Shown here piece after piece: positions 1 through 8,269 of a stretch of 10,682 bases of DNA; position 1 is the stretch's first letter; each line of letters begins with the position of its first letter. Source of the DNA: an uncultured Tessaracoccus sp. (GTDB lineage: Bacteria > Actinomycetota > Actinomycetes > Propionibacteriales > Propionibacteriaceae); contig NZ_CAMYFI010000071.1 in NCBI RefSeq assembly GCF_947255005.1, forward strand, positions 1 to 10,682, written 5' to 3'. A model generated the notes under the pieces. The model did not search any database. It had not been told where the DNA came from and was given only the letters and a program-made list of their open reading frames with translations. Made by a program: the position numbers and the translations under genes.

Positions 1-39
1 GTTGCCGCACAGGTTGCAGGTGCCGGGTGAGGAAACCAT
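1..39 (-). CDS. possible 5' end of a minus-strand gene with a CxxCG motif (cut by window edge)
   Basis: Read on the minus strand from an ATG at 39, the frame is open to the window edge and encodes MVSSPGTCNLCGN. The CxxCG knuckle is typical of zinc-ribbon or rubredoxin-like metal sites, but 13 residues cannot identify a family. No Shine-Dalgarno sequence is visible upstream of the ATG, and the frame is closed upstream by a TGA near 112-114. If real, the gene diverges from rpsL and shares the spacer with its promoter. The plus-strand frame from position 2 to 97 is also open and G/C-rich at third positions, so this call is weak. Confidence 0.2.
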   Translation of the reverse strand, partial: MVSSPGTCNLCGN

Positions 40-93
40 GCCGCGACAGGCGACGGCGACGGGCGAGGACGAGCGCGGGAGAGCGGCGCGATT

Positions 94-122
94 TTGACCG
101 GACGCCCCCGCTCAACTAATCT
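94..122 (+). promoter_or_regulatory. candidate rpsL (str operon) promoter
   Basis: A −35-like TTGACC (94-99) is separated by 17 bases from TAATCT (117-122), which fits the actinobacterial −10 pattern TAnnnT. Transcription would start near 129, giving a leader of about 205 bases before rpsL. This fits a strong, regulated ribosomal-protein operon. A second weak pair (TTGATC at 122, TACTTT at 148) overlaps it and has poor spacing. The assignment is by pattern only. Confidence 0.45.
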
Positions 123-237
123 TGATCAACGTGCCCGGTTGCTCGGGTACTTTTGTGCGTGCCCTGGCATGATCGTCGGCCCTCATTCGTTGCGGAGGAG
201 CCCGGCTTCCTGCGGAGTTCGCACGGCAGCGCAACCG

Positions 238-278
238 CGCGACGGAACAGGAACGGTGAACTGTTCCCGCGACGGAAC
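238..278 (+). promoter_or_regulatory. rpsL leader element: two mutually exclusive hairpins and an 11-bp direct repeat
   Basis: In the long untranslated leader, GGAACAG (244-250) pairs perfectly with CTGTTCC (261-267) across a 10-base loop. The same right arm contains GTTCC (263-267), which can instead pair with GGAAC (274-278) across a 6-base loop. The two hairpins cannot form together. The sequence CGCGACGGAAC occurs at 238-248 and again at 268-278, exactly 30 bases apart, which is what creates the alternatives. No T-run follows, so this is not a standard attenuator. The rest of the leader (129-333) holds no recognisable RNA family. Confidence 0.35.
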
Positions 279-333
279 CACTGCACGCCAGGGATGCAAT
301 ATTCCACACAGACAACGAAAGAGATGCCAACAG

Positions 334-705
334 GTGCCAACAATTCAGCAGCTGGTCCGTAAAGGCCGGAAGGACAAAATTAAGACGAGTGACGCGCCCG
401 CGCTCAAAAACTCACCGCAGCGCCGTGGCGTGTGCACCCGTGTGTACACCACAACCCCGAAGAAGCCGAACTCTGCACTGCGCAAGGTTGCTCGTGTGCG
501 ACTGAGCTCGGGCATTGAGGTCACTGCCTACATTCCGGGCGTCGGCCATAACCTGCAGGAGCACTCCATGGTGCTCGTCCGCGGAGGTCGTGTGAAGGAC
601 CTCCCGGGTGTTCGCTACAAGATCGTTCGCGGCGCGCTTGACACCCAGGGTGTCAAGGACCGCAAGCAGGCCCGTAGCCGCTACGGCGCGAAGAAGGAGA
701 AGTAA
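334..705 (+). CDS. rpsL: 30S ribosomal protein S12
   Basis: S12 is a protein of the 30S decoding centre that contacts 16S rRNA and monitors codon-anticodon pairing. The 123 residues match the family's usual length, and the frame runs VPTIQQLVRKGRK through to a basic GAKKEK end. The conserved PKKPN loop (residues 42-46) and GGRVKDLPGVR loop (84-94) are intact. Lys43 and Lys88, whose substitutions give streptomycin resistance in other bacteria, are unaltered, so a streptomycin-sensitive S12 is expected. D89 is the residue methylthiolated by RimO in species that have it. I chose the GTG at 334 because the S12 family begins MPT(I)xQL. The purine run GAAAGAG (316-322) lies 11 bases upstream as a weak ribosome site. 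The open frame extends further upstream, but only as non-conserved sequence. The stop overlaps the rpsG start by one base (TAATG), implying coupled translation. Confidence 0.97.
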   Translation: MPTIQQLVRKGRKDKIKTSDAPALKNSPQRRGVCTRVYTTTPKKPNSALRKVARVRLSSGIEVTAYIPGVGHNLQEHSMVLVRGGRVKDLPGVRYKIVRGALDTQGVKDRKQARSRYGAKKEK

Positions 706-1175
706 TGCCTCGTAAGGGACCCGCTCCGAAGCGTCCGATCATCGCTGACCCCGTCTACGGCTCCCCGCTGGTTTCCCAGCTCGTGAGCAAGATCCTGCTC
801 GACGGCAAGAAGTCCACCGCGCAGGCCATCGTCTACGAAGCGCTCGAAGGCACTCGCGAGAAGACGGGCAACGACCCCGTCGCGACGCTGAAGCGTGCAC
901 TGGACAACGTCAAGCCTTCCGTAGAGGTCAAATCTCGCCGCGTCGGGGGCGCCACCTACCAGGTGCCCGTCGAAGTGAAGCCTGCTCGACAGACCACCCT
1001 CGCTCTGCGCTGGCTGGTTGCGTTCTCCAGGGAGCGTCGCGAGAAGACCATGACAGAACGTCTGATGAACGAAATCCTCGACGCGTCCAACGGCCTCGGC
1101 GCCTCTGTGAAGCGTCGTGAAGACACGCACAAGATGGCGGAAGCCAACCGCGCCTTCGCGCACTACCGCTGGTGA
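705..1175 (+). CDS. rpsG: 30S ribosomal protein S7
   Basis: S7 is a primary assembly protein that nucleates folding of the 3' major domain of 16S rRNA and lines the E site of the 30S head. The 156 residues are the standard bacterial length. The N-terminus is basic (MPRKGPAPKRP). The central family signature RRVGGATYQVPVEV (residues 78-91) is complete and followed by the RxxxLALRWL helix. The ATG overlaps the rpsL stop, with AAGGAG at 694-699 five bases upstream, so the start is firm. It is the second gene of the str operon. In E. coli S7 is the translational repressor of this operon; whether that holds here cannot be seen. The gene is followed by a strong hairpin before fusA. Confidence 0.97.
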   Translation: MPRKGPAPKRPIIADPVYGSPLVSQLVSKILLDGKKSTAQAIVYEALEGTREKTGNDPVATLKRALDNVKPSVEVKSRRVGGATYQVPVEVKPARQTTLALRWLVAFSRERREKTMTERLMNEILDASNGLGASVKRREDTHKMAEANRAFAHYRW

Positions 1176-1181
1176 CGTTTA

Positions 1182-1205
1182 GCCCCCGCGCCCTGGCGCG
1201 GGGGC
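1182..1205 (+). terminator. GC-rich hairpin between rpsG and fusA (attenuator or partial terminator)
   Basis: GCCCCCGCGCC (1182-1192) pairs perfectly with GGCGCGGGGGC (1195-1205): 11 complementary bases around a very tight turn (CT, realistically CCTG with the last pair open). It is followed only by GTTTCC, a three-T run, and preceded by CGTTT. It starts 7 bases after the rpsG stop codon. It could be an inefficient terminator that lowers fusA expression relative to the ribosomal proteins, or a 3'-end/processing structure protecting the rpsL-rpsG message. I see no convincing promoter between it and fusA. Confidence 0.55.
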
Positions 1206-1256
1206 GTTTCCAGTTCCAACCACACGAAGCCACACCCAACCCGAAGGACTCCAACA

Positions 1257-3344
<2,088 letters not shown>

Positions 3345-3367
3345 CCCTCGCAACTCTCTCGTAAGGA

Positions 3368-3400
3368 TGGCGTCTCGAGTAATCGAGGCGCCACCTTTTT
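3368..3400 (+). terminator. intrinsic terminator of the str operon after fusA
   Basis: TGGCGTCTCGA (3368-3378) pairs with TCGAGGCGCCA (3383-3393): 11 pairs, one of them G-U, around a GTAA loop. CC and then TTTTT (3396-3400) follow, making a classical Rho-independent terminator 24 bases past the fusA stop. It closes the rpsL-rpsG-fusA unit and isolates it from the downstream genes and tuf. Confidence 0.88.
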
Positions 3401-3418
3401 CTATCAGGTGGTCCCTAG

Positions 3419-3424
3419 TAATCT
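3419..3424 (+). promoter_or_regulatory. candidate −10 element for a leaderless transcript
   Basis: TAATCT (TAnnnT) ends six bases before the ATG at 3431, the distance expected when transcription starts at the start codon. The same hexamer is the proposed rpsL −10, and the flanks also match (TAATCTTGATCA at 117-128 against TAATCTTGGATCA here). No −35 is visible, since the upstream sequence is the T-run of the fusA terminator. Support is moderate to weak. Confidence 0.35.
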
Positions 3425-3430
3425 TGGATC

Positions 3431-3622
3431 ATGTCAGAGTTGATGCCGCCGGTTCCCCAGCTTCTCATTACCACGACGAAGCAGGCCGTGCGCAATATAG
3501 AACGCACGACGGAACACGGCCGCGCAACGGAGTACTCCACAATCAGTGACGTATCCTCGCGGCCCGCAGATCCCTCCACCGTCTTCGACGACGACGTACA
3601 TCCAGCGCACGATTCGAAGTAA
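3431..3622 (+). CDS. short hypothetical protein, possibly leaderless
   Basis: This 63-residue ORF runs from MSELMPPVPQ to an acidic, polar end (FDDDVHPAHDSK). I recognise no family, signal peptide or membrane segment; the product would be a small soluble, probably partly disordered protein. About 70% of third codon positions are G or C, lower than in the neighbouring core genes but not random. In favour: a TAnnnT hexamer six bases before the ATG, matching the spacing at glsA, and its position in an otherwise empty spacer after the fusA terminator. Against: short length, no Shine-Dalgarno sequence and an overlapping minus-strand ORF. No other gene is supported in 3401-3694, and 3623-3694 shows nothing further. 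Confidence 0.3.
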   Translation: MSELMPPVPQLLITTTKQAVRNIERTTEHGRATEYSTISDVSSRPADPSTVFDDDVHPAHDSK

Positions 3623-3694
3623 GGCTCTTCGTGGGGAGCGCGTCGTGCTGAGTTCAGGGGTGGTCACGTCGAACACGCAATTCAAGGTCCTGTG

Positions 3695-4162
3695 ATGAGG
3701 AGGGAGCTGCTAGTCCTCCCGCTGGTCGTGACTCTCACGGCGTGCGGGGACGTGCATCCGCTGCCGGACCGAGCGGACGTTGTCGACGTGGTGCGCATCG
3801 AGGCCTTCGGATTTGCGGCCGGTGACAGGGAAGCAATCCACATTGACGTGCGGTCCGGTGACGCCATGGCGTATGTCGCCGACGATCTGTTAATGCTGCG
3901 CGGAACCAAGGGAGATCCGCCGTCGCGCATGTGGTACGAGTCCTACGTCGTCGAGCTGCGGGACGGCCAGCGCTTCGAGCTGCTCCGCGGCACCCTGGGG
4001 CCAGGATTTGAGTCGTGGCTGTACACCGACGCCACGGGGTGGCTGCGGCTGCGCAACGGCGAGGTTTTCATGGAACCAGGGCGATTTCTGGATCCCGCGA
4101 CGCAACCGCATACTCGCGTGCCGACCGCGAGCGTACCGCTGGGCGACAAGGCCGTCGCATGA
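3695..4162 (+). CDS. putative lipoprotein of unknown function
   Basis: The protein has about 155 residues and a typical lipoprotein signal: MRRE, then a hydrophobic stretch (LLVLPLVVTLTAC). The lipobox LTAC puts the lipidated cysteine at residue 17, so it should be anchored to the outer face of the cytoplasmic membrane. The mature part is rich in Asp and aromatic residues and looks like a small globular beta-type domain (for example RMWYESYVVELRDGQ). I cannot assign it to a family. GTG at 3692 is an in-frame alternative start, but AAGG at 3684-3687 is seven bases from the ATG at 3695 and only four from the GTG. The gene ends in ATGA, overlapping the next start by four bases. The two are therefore almost certainly co-translated, and their products probably act together at the cell surface. 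No own promoter is evident. Confidence 0.8.
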   Translation: MRRELLVLPLVVTLTACGDVHPLPDRADVVDVVRIEAFGFAAGDREAIHIDVRSGDAMAYVADDLLMLRGTKGDPPSRMWYESYVVELRDGQRFELLRGTLGPGFESWLYTDATGWLRLRNGEVFMEPGRFLDPATQPHTRVPTASVPLGDKAVA

Positions 4163-4644
4163 GCACGGCGAACGAGGCGAACCCGCGACGGTGGCTCGGT
4201 GGAGCCGTGGCGGTGGCACTCGTGCTACTGCTGCTGTGGGGCGGCTCGTGGATGGTGAAGCTGTTCAAGATGCAATACGACCTCACACTGGAGCTGTGCC
4301 CCTCGGGCGCGCGGACAGCGACGTTCACGGTGTACCAGCGATCCGCCATGACGGATTATGCACAGCAGTTCACGCTCCACGACGTCGATTGCGCCACCCA
4401 GCAGCTCCATGCGGATGAGGGTTTGCCGTGGAACACCGATCTCGACACACTGCCGGTCACTGTGGTGGTCGCGGAGGTAGGTGGTCGCAGGCAAGTGACC
4501 GAGCTCTATCGGTTGCCGGCGGGCGCCGGAGTGGCTGGCAGGCAGCGAAACGTCGTCGTGAGCCGTGGTGGGGGAGCGTGGCCGCAGTTCGGCAGCCCGG
4601 ACGCAACGCCGATCGACCCCGACACCATTCCACGGATCGAATAG
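4159..4644 (+). CDS. putative single-pass membrane protein with an extracytoplasmic domain
   Basis: The protein has 161 residues. A short basic N-terminus (MSTANEANPRRW) is followed by one strong hydrophobic helix at about residues 13-33, then a domain of about 125 residues that the positive-inside rule places outside the cell. This domain has just two cysteines, Cys47 and Cys78, a candidate disulfide. It ends in a Gly/Pro-rich, probably flexible tail (SPDATPIDPDTIPRIE). I recognise no family or catalytic motif. The start is set by the ATGA overlap with the lipoprotein gene and by AAGG at 4148-4151, seven bases upstream. The tight coupling suggests a membrane-lipoprotein pair, but function is unknown. 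No terminator follows before the acetyltransferase. Confidence 0.78.
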   Translation: MSTANEANPRRWLGGAVAVALVLLLLWGGSWMVKLFKMQYDLTLELCPSGARTATFTVYQRSAMTDYAQQFTLHDVDCATQQLHADEGLPWNTDLDTLPVTVVVAEVGGRRQVTELYRLPAGAGVAGRQRNVVVSRGGGAWPQFGSPDATPIDPDTIPRIE

Positions 4645-4648
4645 GCCC

Positions 4649-4676
4649 CAGACAGCCGCTGCTGTATCGCTAGGCT
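4649..4676 (+). promoter_or_regulatory. candidate promoter of the GNAT acetyltransferase gene
   Basis: CAGACA (4649-4654, matching four of six −35 consensus bases) lies 16 bases upstream of TAGGCT (4671-4676, TAnnnT). Transcription would begin at about 4683-4685, at the GTG that opens the acetyltransferase, so the message would be leaderless. No ribosome-binding site precedes either candidate start, which supports this reading. Confidence 0.45.
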
Positions 4677-4684
4677 CGACGTCC

Positions 4685-5155
4685 GTGACCATGCGGATCA
4701 AGACCTGGGATGAGCTCACCAAGGATGAGTTCTTCGAGATCGCGCGGCTGCGCTGTGAGGTGTTCTTTGTCGAGCAGCGGGTGGACGTGCAGGACTTCGA
4801 CGAGGTCGACCGGGCGCCCGGTACCGAGCACGTCTTCATCATGGACGACGACGGCGCTGTCGCCTACCTGCGGGCCTACCCGTTGGCTGTGGAGGAGGAG
4901 AGCGCGACGTTCTCCTTCGGCCGGGTCGCGGTGCGGCCAGATCGCCGTGGGGAGGGCCTTGCGAAACGGGTTGTCGAGTGCGTGATTGCCAGGCACGGCC
5001 ACAAGCCGATGGCGATCCACTCCCAGGAGTACGTCTGCGGGCTCTATCGAGGATTCGGATTCATCGAGGTGGGGGAAGCCTACGAAGAGGCTTCGTTGCC
5101 GCACCAGATGATGTTTCGGCCCGCGGACCTTTTCGACAGTGCCCGCGTGCAGTAA
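4685..5155 (+). CDS. GNAT-family N-acetyltransferase, ElaA-like
   Basis: The 156-residue protein contains the order of motifs seen in the ElaA subfamily of GNAT acetyltransferases. LRCEVFFVEQ (22-31) is at the N-terminus, followed by FGRVAV (78-83) and then the acetyl-CoA pyrophosphate-binding loop RRGEGLAKR (87-95). HSQEYVCGLYRGFGF follows, and last comes a VGEAYEEASLPHQMM segment that parallels the end of E. coli ElaA. It should transfer an acetyl group from acetyl-CoA to an amine, but ElaA's natural substrate is not established, so none is assigned. GTG at 4685 and ATG at 4691 are both possible starts. I prefer the GTG because the TAGGCT −10 places the transcript start there. The longer frame upstream overlaps the previous gene and is not conserved-looking. 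It sits between the membrane protein and tuf with no clear functional link to either. Confidence 0.88.
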   Translation: MTMRIKTWDELTKDEFFEIARLRCEVFFVEQRVDVQDFDEVDRAPGTEHVFIMDDDGAVAYLRAYPLAVEEESATFSFGRVAVRPDRRGEGLAKRVVECVIARHGHKPMAIHSQEYVCGLYRGFGFIEVGEAYEEASLPHQMMFRPADLFDSARVQ

Positions 5156-5168
5156 AGTGAGAGGTCGG

Positions 5169-5203
5169 CAGTCCTCGGCTGGTTTGACTATCGGCCGAGG
5201 CTG
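5169..5203 (+). terminator. hairpin downstream of the acetyltransferase gene, overlapping the tuf promoter
   Basis: CCTCGGC (5173-5179) pairs with GCCGAGG (5194-5200). The stem continues beyond a one-base bulge (T5172) as CAG/CTG (5169-5171 with 5201-5203), across a 14-base loop. No T-run follows. It lies just after the acetyltransferase stop, so it may be its terminator. Its right side also forms the spacer of the proposed tuf promoter, so read-through transcripts would fold where tuf transcription begins. Confidence 0.35.
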
Positions 5204-5212
5204 CACAAGAAT
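5184..5212 (+). promoter_or_regulatory. candidate tuf promoter
   Basis: TTGACT (5184-5189) is a good −35 element. Seventeen bases later lies AAGAAT (5207-5212, four of six −10 consensus bases). AATAAT (5210-5215) is a better −10 hexamer but at a 20-base spacing. Either would start transcription near 5219-5222. A separate promoter is expected, since the fusA terminator and an independent gene cluster lie upstream. Confidence 0.5.
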
Positions 5213-5218
5213 AATCAA

Positions 5219-5243
5219 GTCCCCTGCGGCAATTTCAGGGGAC
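5219..5243 (+). promoter_or_regulatory. 5' stem-loop in the tuf leader
   Basis: GTCCCCTG (5219-5226) pairs perfectly with CAGGGGAC (5236-5243) around a nine-base loop. With the predicted transcript start at about 5219-5222, this stem would sit at the very 5' end of the tuf message. Such end-stems commonly stabilise abundant mRNAs against 5' decay. The remaining leader (5244-5281) has no other strong structure, and GAGAAGGAG (5282-5290) is the ribosome site. Confidence 0.5.
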
Positions 5244-5295
5244 CCACAATCCAAGCGCTGCGCAGGGTGCGTAGTGTCACTGAGAAGGAGCCCAA

Positions 5296-6495
<1,200 letters not shown>

Positions 6496-6508
6496 TCTAA
6501 TCTGACGC

Positions 6509-6558
6509 GATACGAGGCGGCCCCCACCAGCTTCAGCTGGTGGGGGCCGCCTCGTATC
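6509..6558. terminator. 23-bp perfect hairpin between convergent tuf and the mscS-type gene
   Basis: Positions 6509-6531 are perfectly complementary to 6536-6558, with a TTCA loop at 6532-6535. The core is a GGCGGCCCCCACC/GGTGGGGGCCGCC block. Neither strand has a T-run after the stem (CTATTGCG on plus; a mixed sequence on minus), so it is a U-less, I-shaped terminator of the kind proposed for actinobacteria. Its position 14 bases past the tuf stop, in a convergent spacer, suggests it stops transcription from both sides. Confidence 0.8.
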
Positions 6559-6643
6559 TATTGCGCATCCACGTGTGCGCCTGGGGGAATCTCACGTGCG
6601 TTGTCGGTTCAGTGGCCACCGCATCGTCGTCACTCGTCCGCGC

Positions 6644-8254
6644 CTAGGATTCCTCCCAATCGCCCGACTTCGGCAATTCGTCGTCGTGCTCCTGCGTTTC
6701 CCGTTCCTTGCGTCGCGCTTCGCGCTCCTCTAGGTCTTCCTTGGAAGGGCCGGCGTACTTGCGGTTGCGCTCTTCGGCTTCGGGCGTCCCAGAGAATACG
6801 CGCGCCGTGACGCTGAGTGAGTCGCCGCGCCCGTCGGTAACCTCGACGCTGGGCATCTCGGCGGTGTGGGGGCCGTCGTCGGGCGGTGTCGGTGTTTCAG
6901 GGGTGGCTGTTTTCGACGGTCTCAGCACTGAGGAGATCAATGCGTCGAGCTGTGGGCGTTGTCGGTCGCCGGGCTTCTTCTTGCCGTTGGGGGTGGCGGA
7001 GCGATCGCGAAGCGCCTTGAACCAAGTCCGTCGCCGCGCGTCGAAACTGTCGCTCGGCACATCATCATCGTCGTCGAAGAGATCCGCGACGGGGATCTTC
7101 TCCGTCGTATCATCAGCGCGCTCGTCGTCCCAGGCGGCCTTCGTCTCCGCCACGAACTGTTTGCGCTCCTCAATCGACGGCGCAGGCGTCACGTCCGGTT
7201 CCAGCCTGGTTCGGGGAAGCGCGTAGACGGCGCGCTGTTGCAGCCAGGTGATGAGCTCCTCGCGCACGTAGCAACGCAGATCCCAGAGATCACCAGAAGT
7301 CGCGGCGGACACCGTTGCGCGGAGCTTCACGTATCCGCCGGTGGCTTCAGTCACCTGCATACTGACCGTTCGCCCGTCCCACAAGTCAGAGCGCCGCACG
7401 ATGCGCTGAAGCTCCACACGCGCTGCCTCGACGGGCACCAGCCAGTCCAGATCGAACTCGACGGTGCCCAGCAGCTTGGGGCTGCTGCGCGTCCAGTTCT
7501 CGAAGGTCTTCGAGATGAACACGGTAGACGGCACGATCCACCGTCGCCCATCCCAGCTCGCAACCACCACGTAGGTGAGGGTGATTTCTTCGATGGTGCC
7601 CAGATGCTCGTCGACAATCACGATATCGCCCACGCGTAGCGCATCGGTGAACGCGAGCTGCACACCCGCAAACACGTTGGCCAGTGACGACTGGGCGGCG
7701 AGACCAGCAACGATGGACAGCAGACCAGCGGAGGCTAGCATGGACGCCCCGATGGCGCGGAACTGTTCGAATGTGAGGAGCACGCCCGAGATAGCTAGCA
7801 CCCAGACCACCGCAACGCCGACGCGGGAGATCACCTGTGTTTGTGTGCGCAGCCTACGTGAGTACACGGTTTCTTGCGCGTCAGCGTGTGCGAGCAGCAG
7901 CGAATCCGCAATGGCGCTGATGAGGCCGGAGAGCAGGTACGCGCCCGAGAGAATCAGCAGGATCGTCCACACATGGAAGAACACGGGCGCCCACTCCACA
8001 CTCTGCGCTCGTGTGGGCCCCCCGATCGCGATCAGCACCCCCACGCCGACACCGCAGATGATGATAATAATCCGCATCGGCGACCGTAGGCGCCGGCTGA
8101 ACGGTTTCAGGTGCTGGCGTCGTCGGATAAAGATGCGCGCGAAAGCGCCGACGAGCAACGACAGCACAGCGCCAGCCAGGAACCCGAAGGCTCCGTGTGC
8201 GACGACGGAGAGTACGTCGAGGGCTACCTCGGCGGTGGTGTCGTCAGTGGGCAT
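6644..8254 (-). CDS. MscS-family mechanosensitive ion channel with long acidic C-terminal tail
   Basis: Family members open on membrane tension and release solutes during osmotic downshock. The 536-residue protein has about five membrane helices (roughly 17-43, 60-79, 91-121, 141-165 and 170-203). The last is the small-residue-rich pore helix of MscS (GLLSIVAGLAAQSSLANVFAG). It leads into LRVGDIVIVDEHLGTIEEI and a beta domain with VPSTVFISKTFENWTR, as in MscS. From about residue 355 there is a tail of some 180 residues with Asp/Glu, Pro and Arg runs (for example DLFDDDDDVPSD), likely disordered; E. coli MscS itself has only 286 residues. The ATG has GAGGAGGA (8268-8261) six bases upstream and lies 15 bases after the glnS stop, so the two are co-transcribed and probably coupled. 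The non-coding stretch 6559-6643 holds no gene. The exact subfamily is uncertain. Confidence 0.88.
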   Translation of the reverse strand: MPTDDTTAEVALDVLSVVAHGAFGFLAGAVLSLLVGAFARIFIRRRQHLKPFSRRLRSPMRIIIIICGVGVGVLIAIGGPTRAQSVEWAPVFFHVWTILLILSGAYLLSGLISAIADSLLLAHADAQETVYSRRLRTQTQVISRVGVAVVWVLAISGVLLTFEQFRAIGASMLASAGLLSIVAGLAAQSSLANVFAGVQLAFTDALRVGDIVIVDEHLGTIEEITLTYVVVASWDGRRWIVPSTVFISKTFENWTRSSPKLLGTVEFDLDWLVPVEAARVELQRIVRRSDLWDGRTVSMQVTEATGGYVKLRATVSAATSGDLWDLRCYVREELITWLQQRAVYALPRTRLEPDVTPAPSIEERKQFVAETKAAWDDERADDTTEKIPVADLFDDDDDVPSDSFDARRRTWFKALRDRSATPNGKKKPGDRQRPQLDALISSVLRPSKTATPETPTPPDDGPHTAEMPSVEVTDGRGDSLSVTARVFSGTPEAEERNRKYAGPSKEDLEEREARRKERETQEHDDELPKSGDWEES

Positions 8255-8269
8255 ACCGCGTCCTCCTCA

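Noticed and set aside
94..333. N-terminal extension of S12 by 80 residues (open frame upstream of GTG 334)
   Set aside because: S12 is about 123-124 residues with a conserved MPTI/VPTI start. The upstream sequence shows no conserved protein and contains the predicted promoter and leader.
3434..3685. 83-codon minus-strand open frame in the fusA-lipoprotein spacer
   Set aside because: No recognisable family, ribosome site or promoter. The plus-strand ORF at 3431 has at least a −10-like element at the right distance. Neither is strong.
3401..5295. Genomic island or mobile insertion between fusA and tuf
   Set aside because: No transposase, integrase, tRNA, flanking direct repeats or marked drop in GC is visible. 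Lineage-specific gene rearrangement is a simpler reading.
6570..6598. Two CACGTG palindromes 23 bases apart downstream of the convergent genes
   Set aside because: Short self-complementary hexamers are common in GC-rich DNA. They lie in a 3' spacer with no promoter, so an operator role is unlikely.
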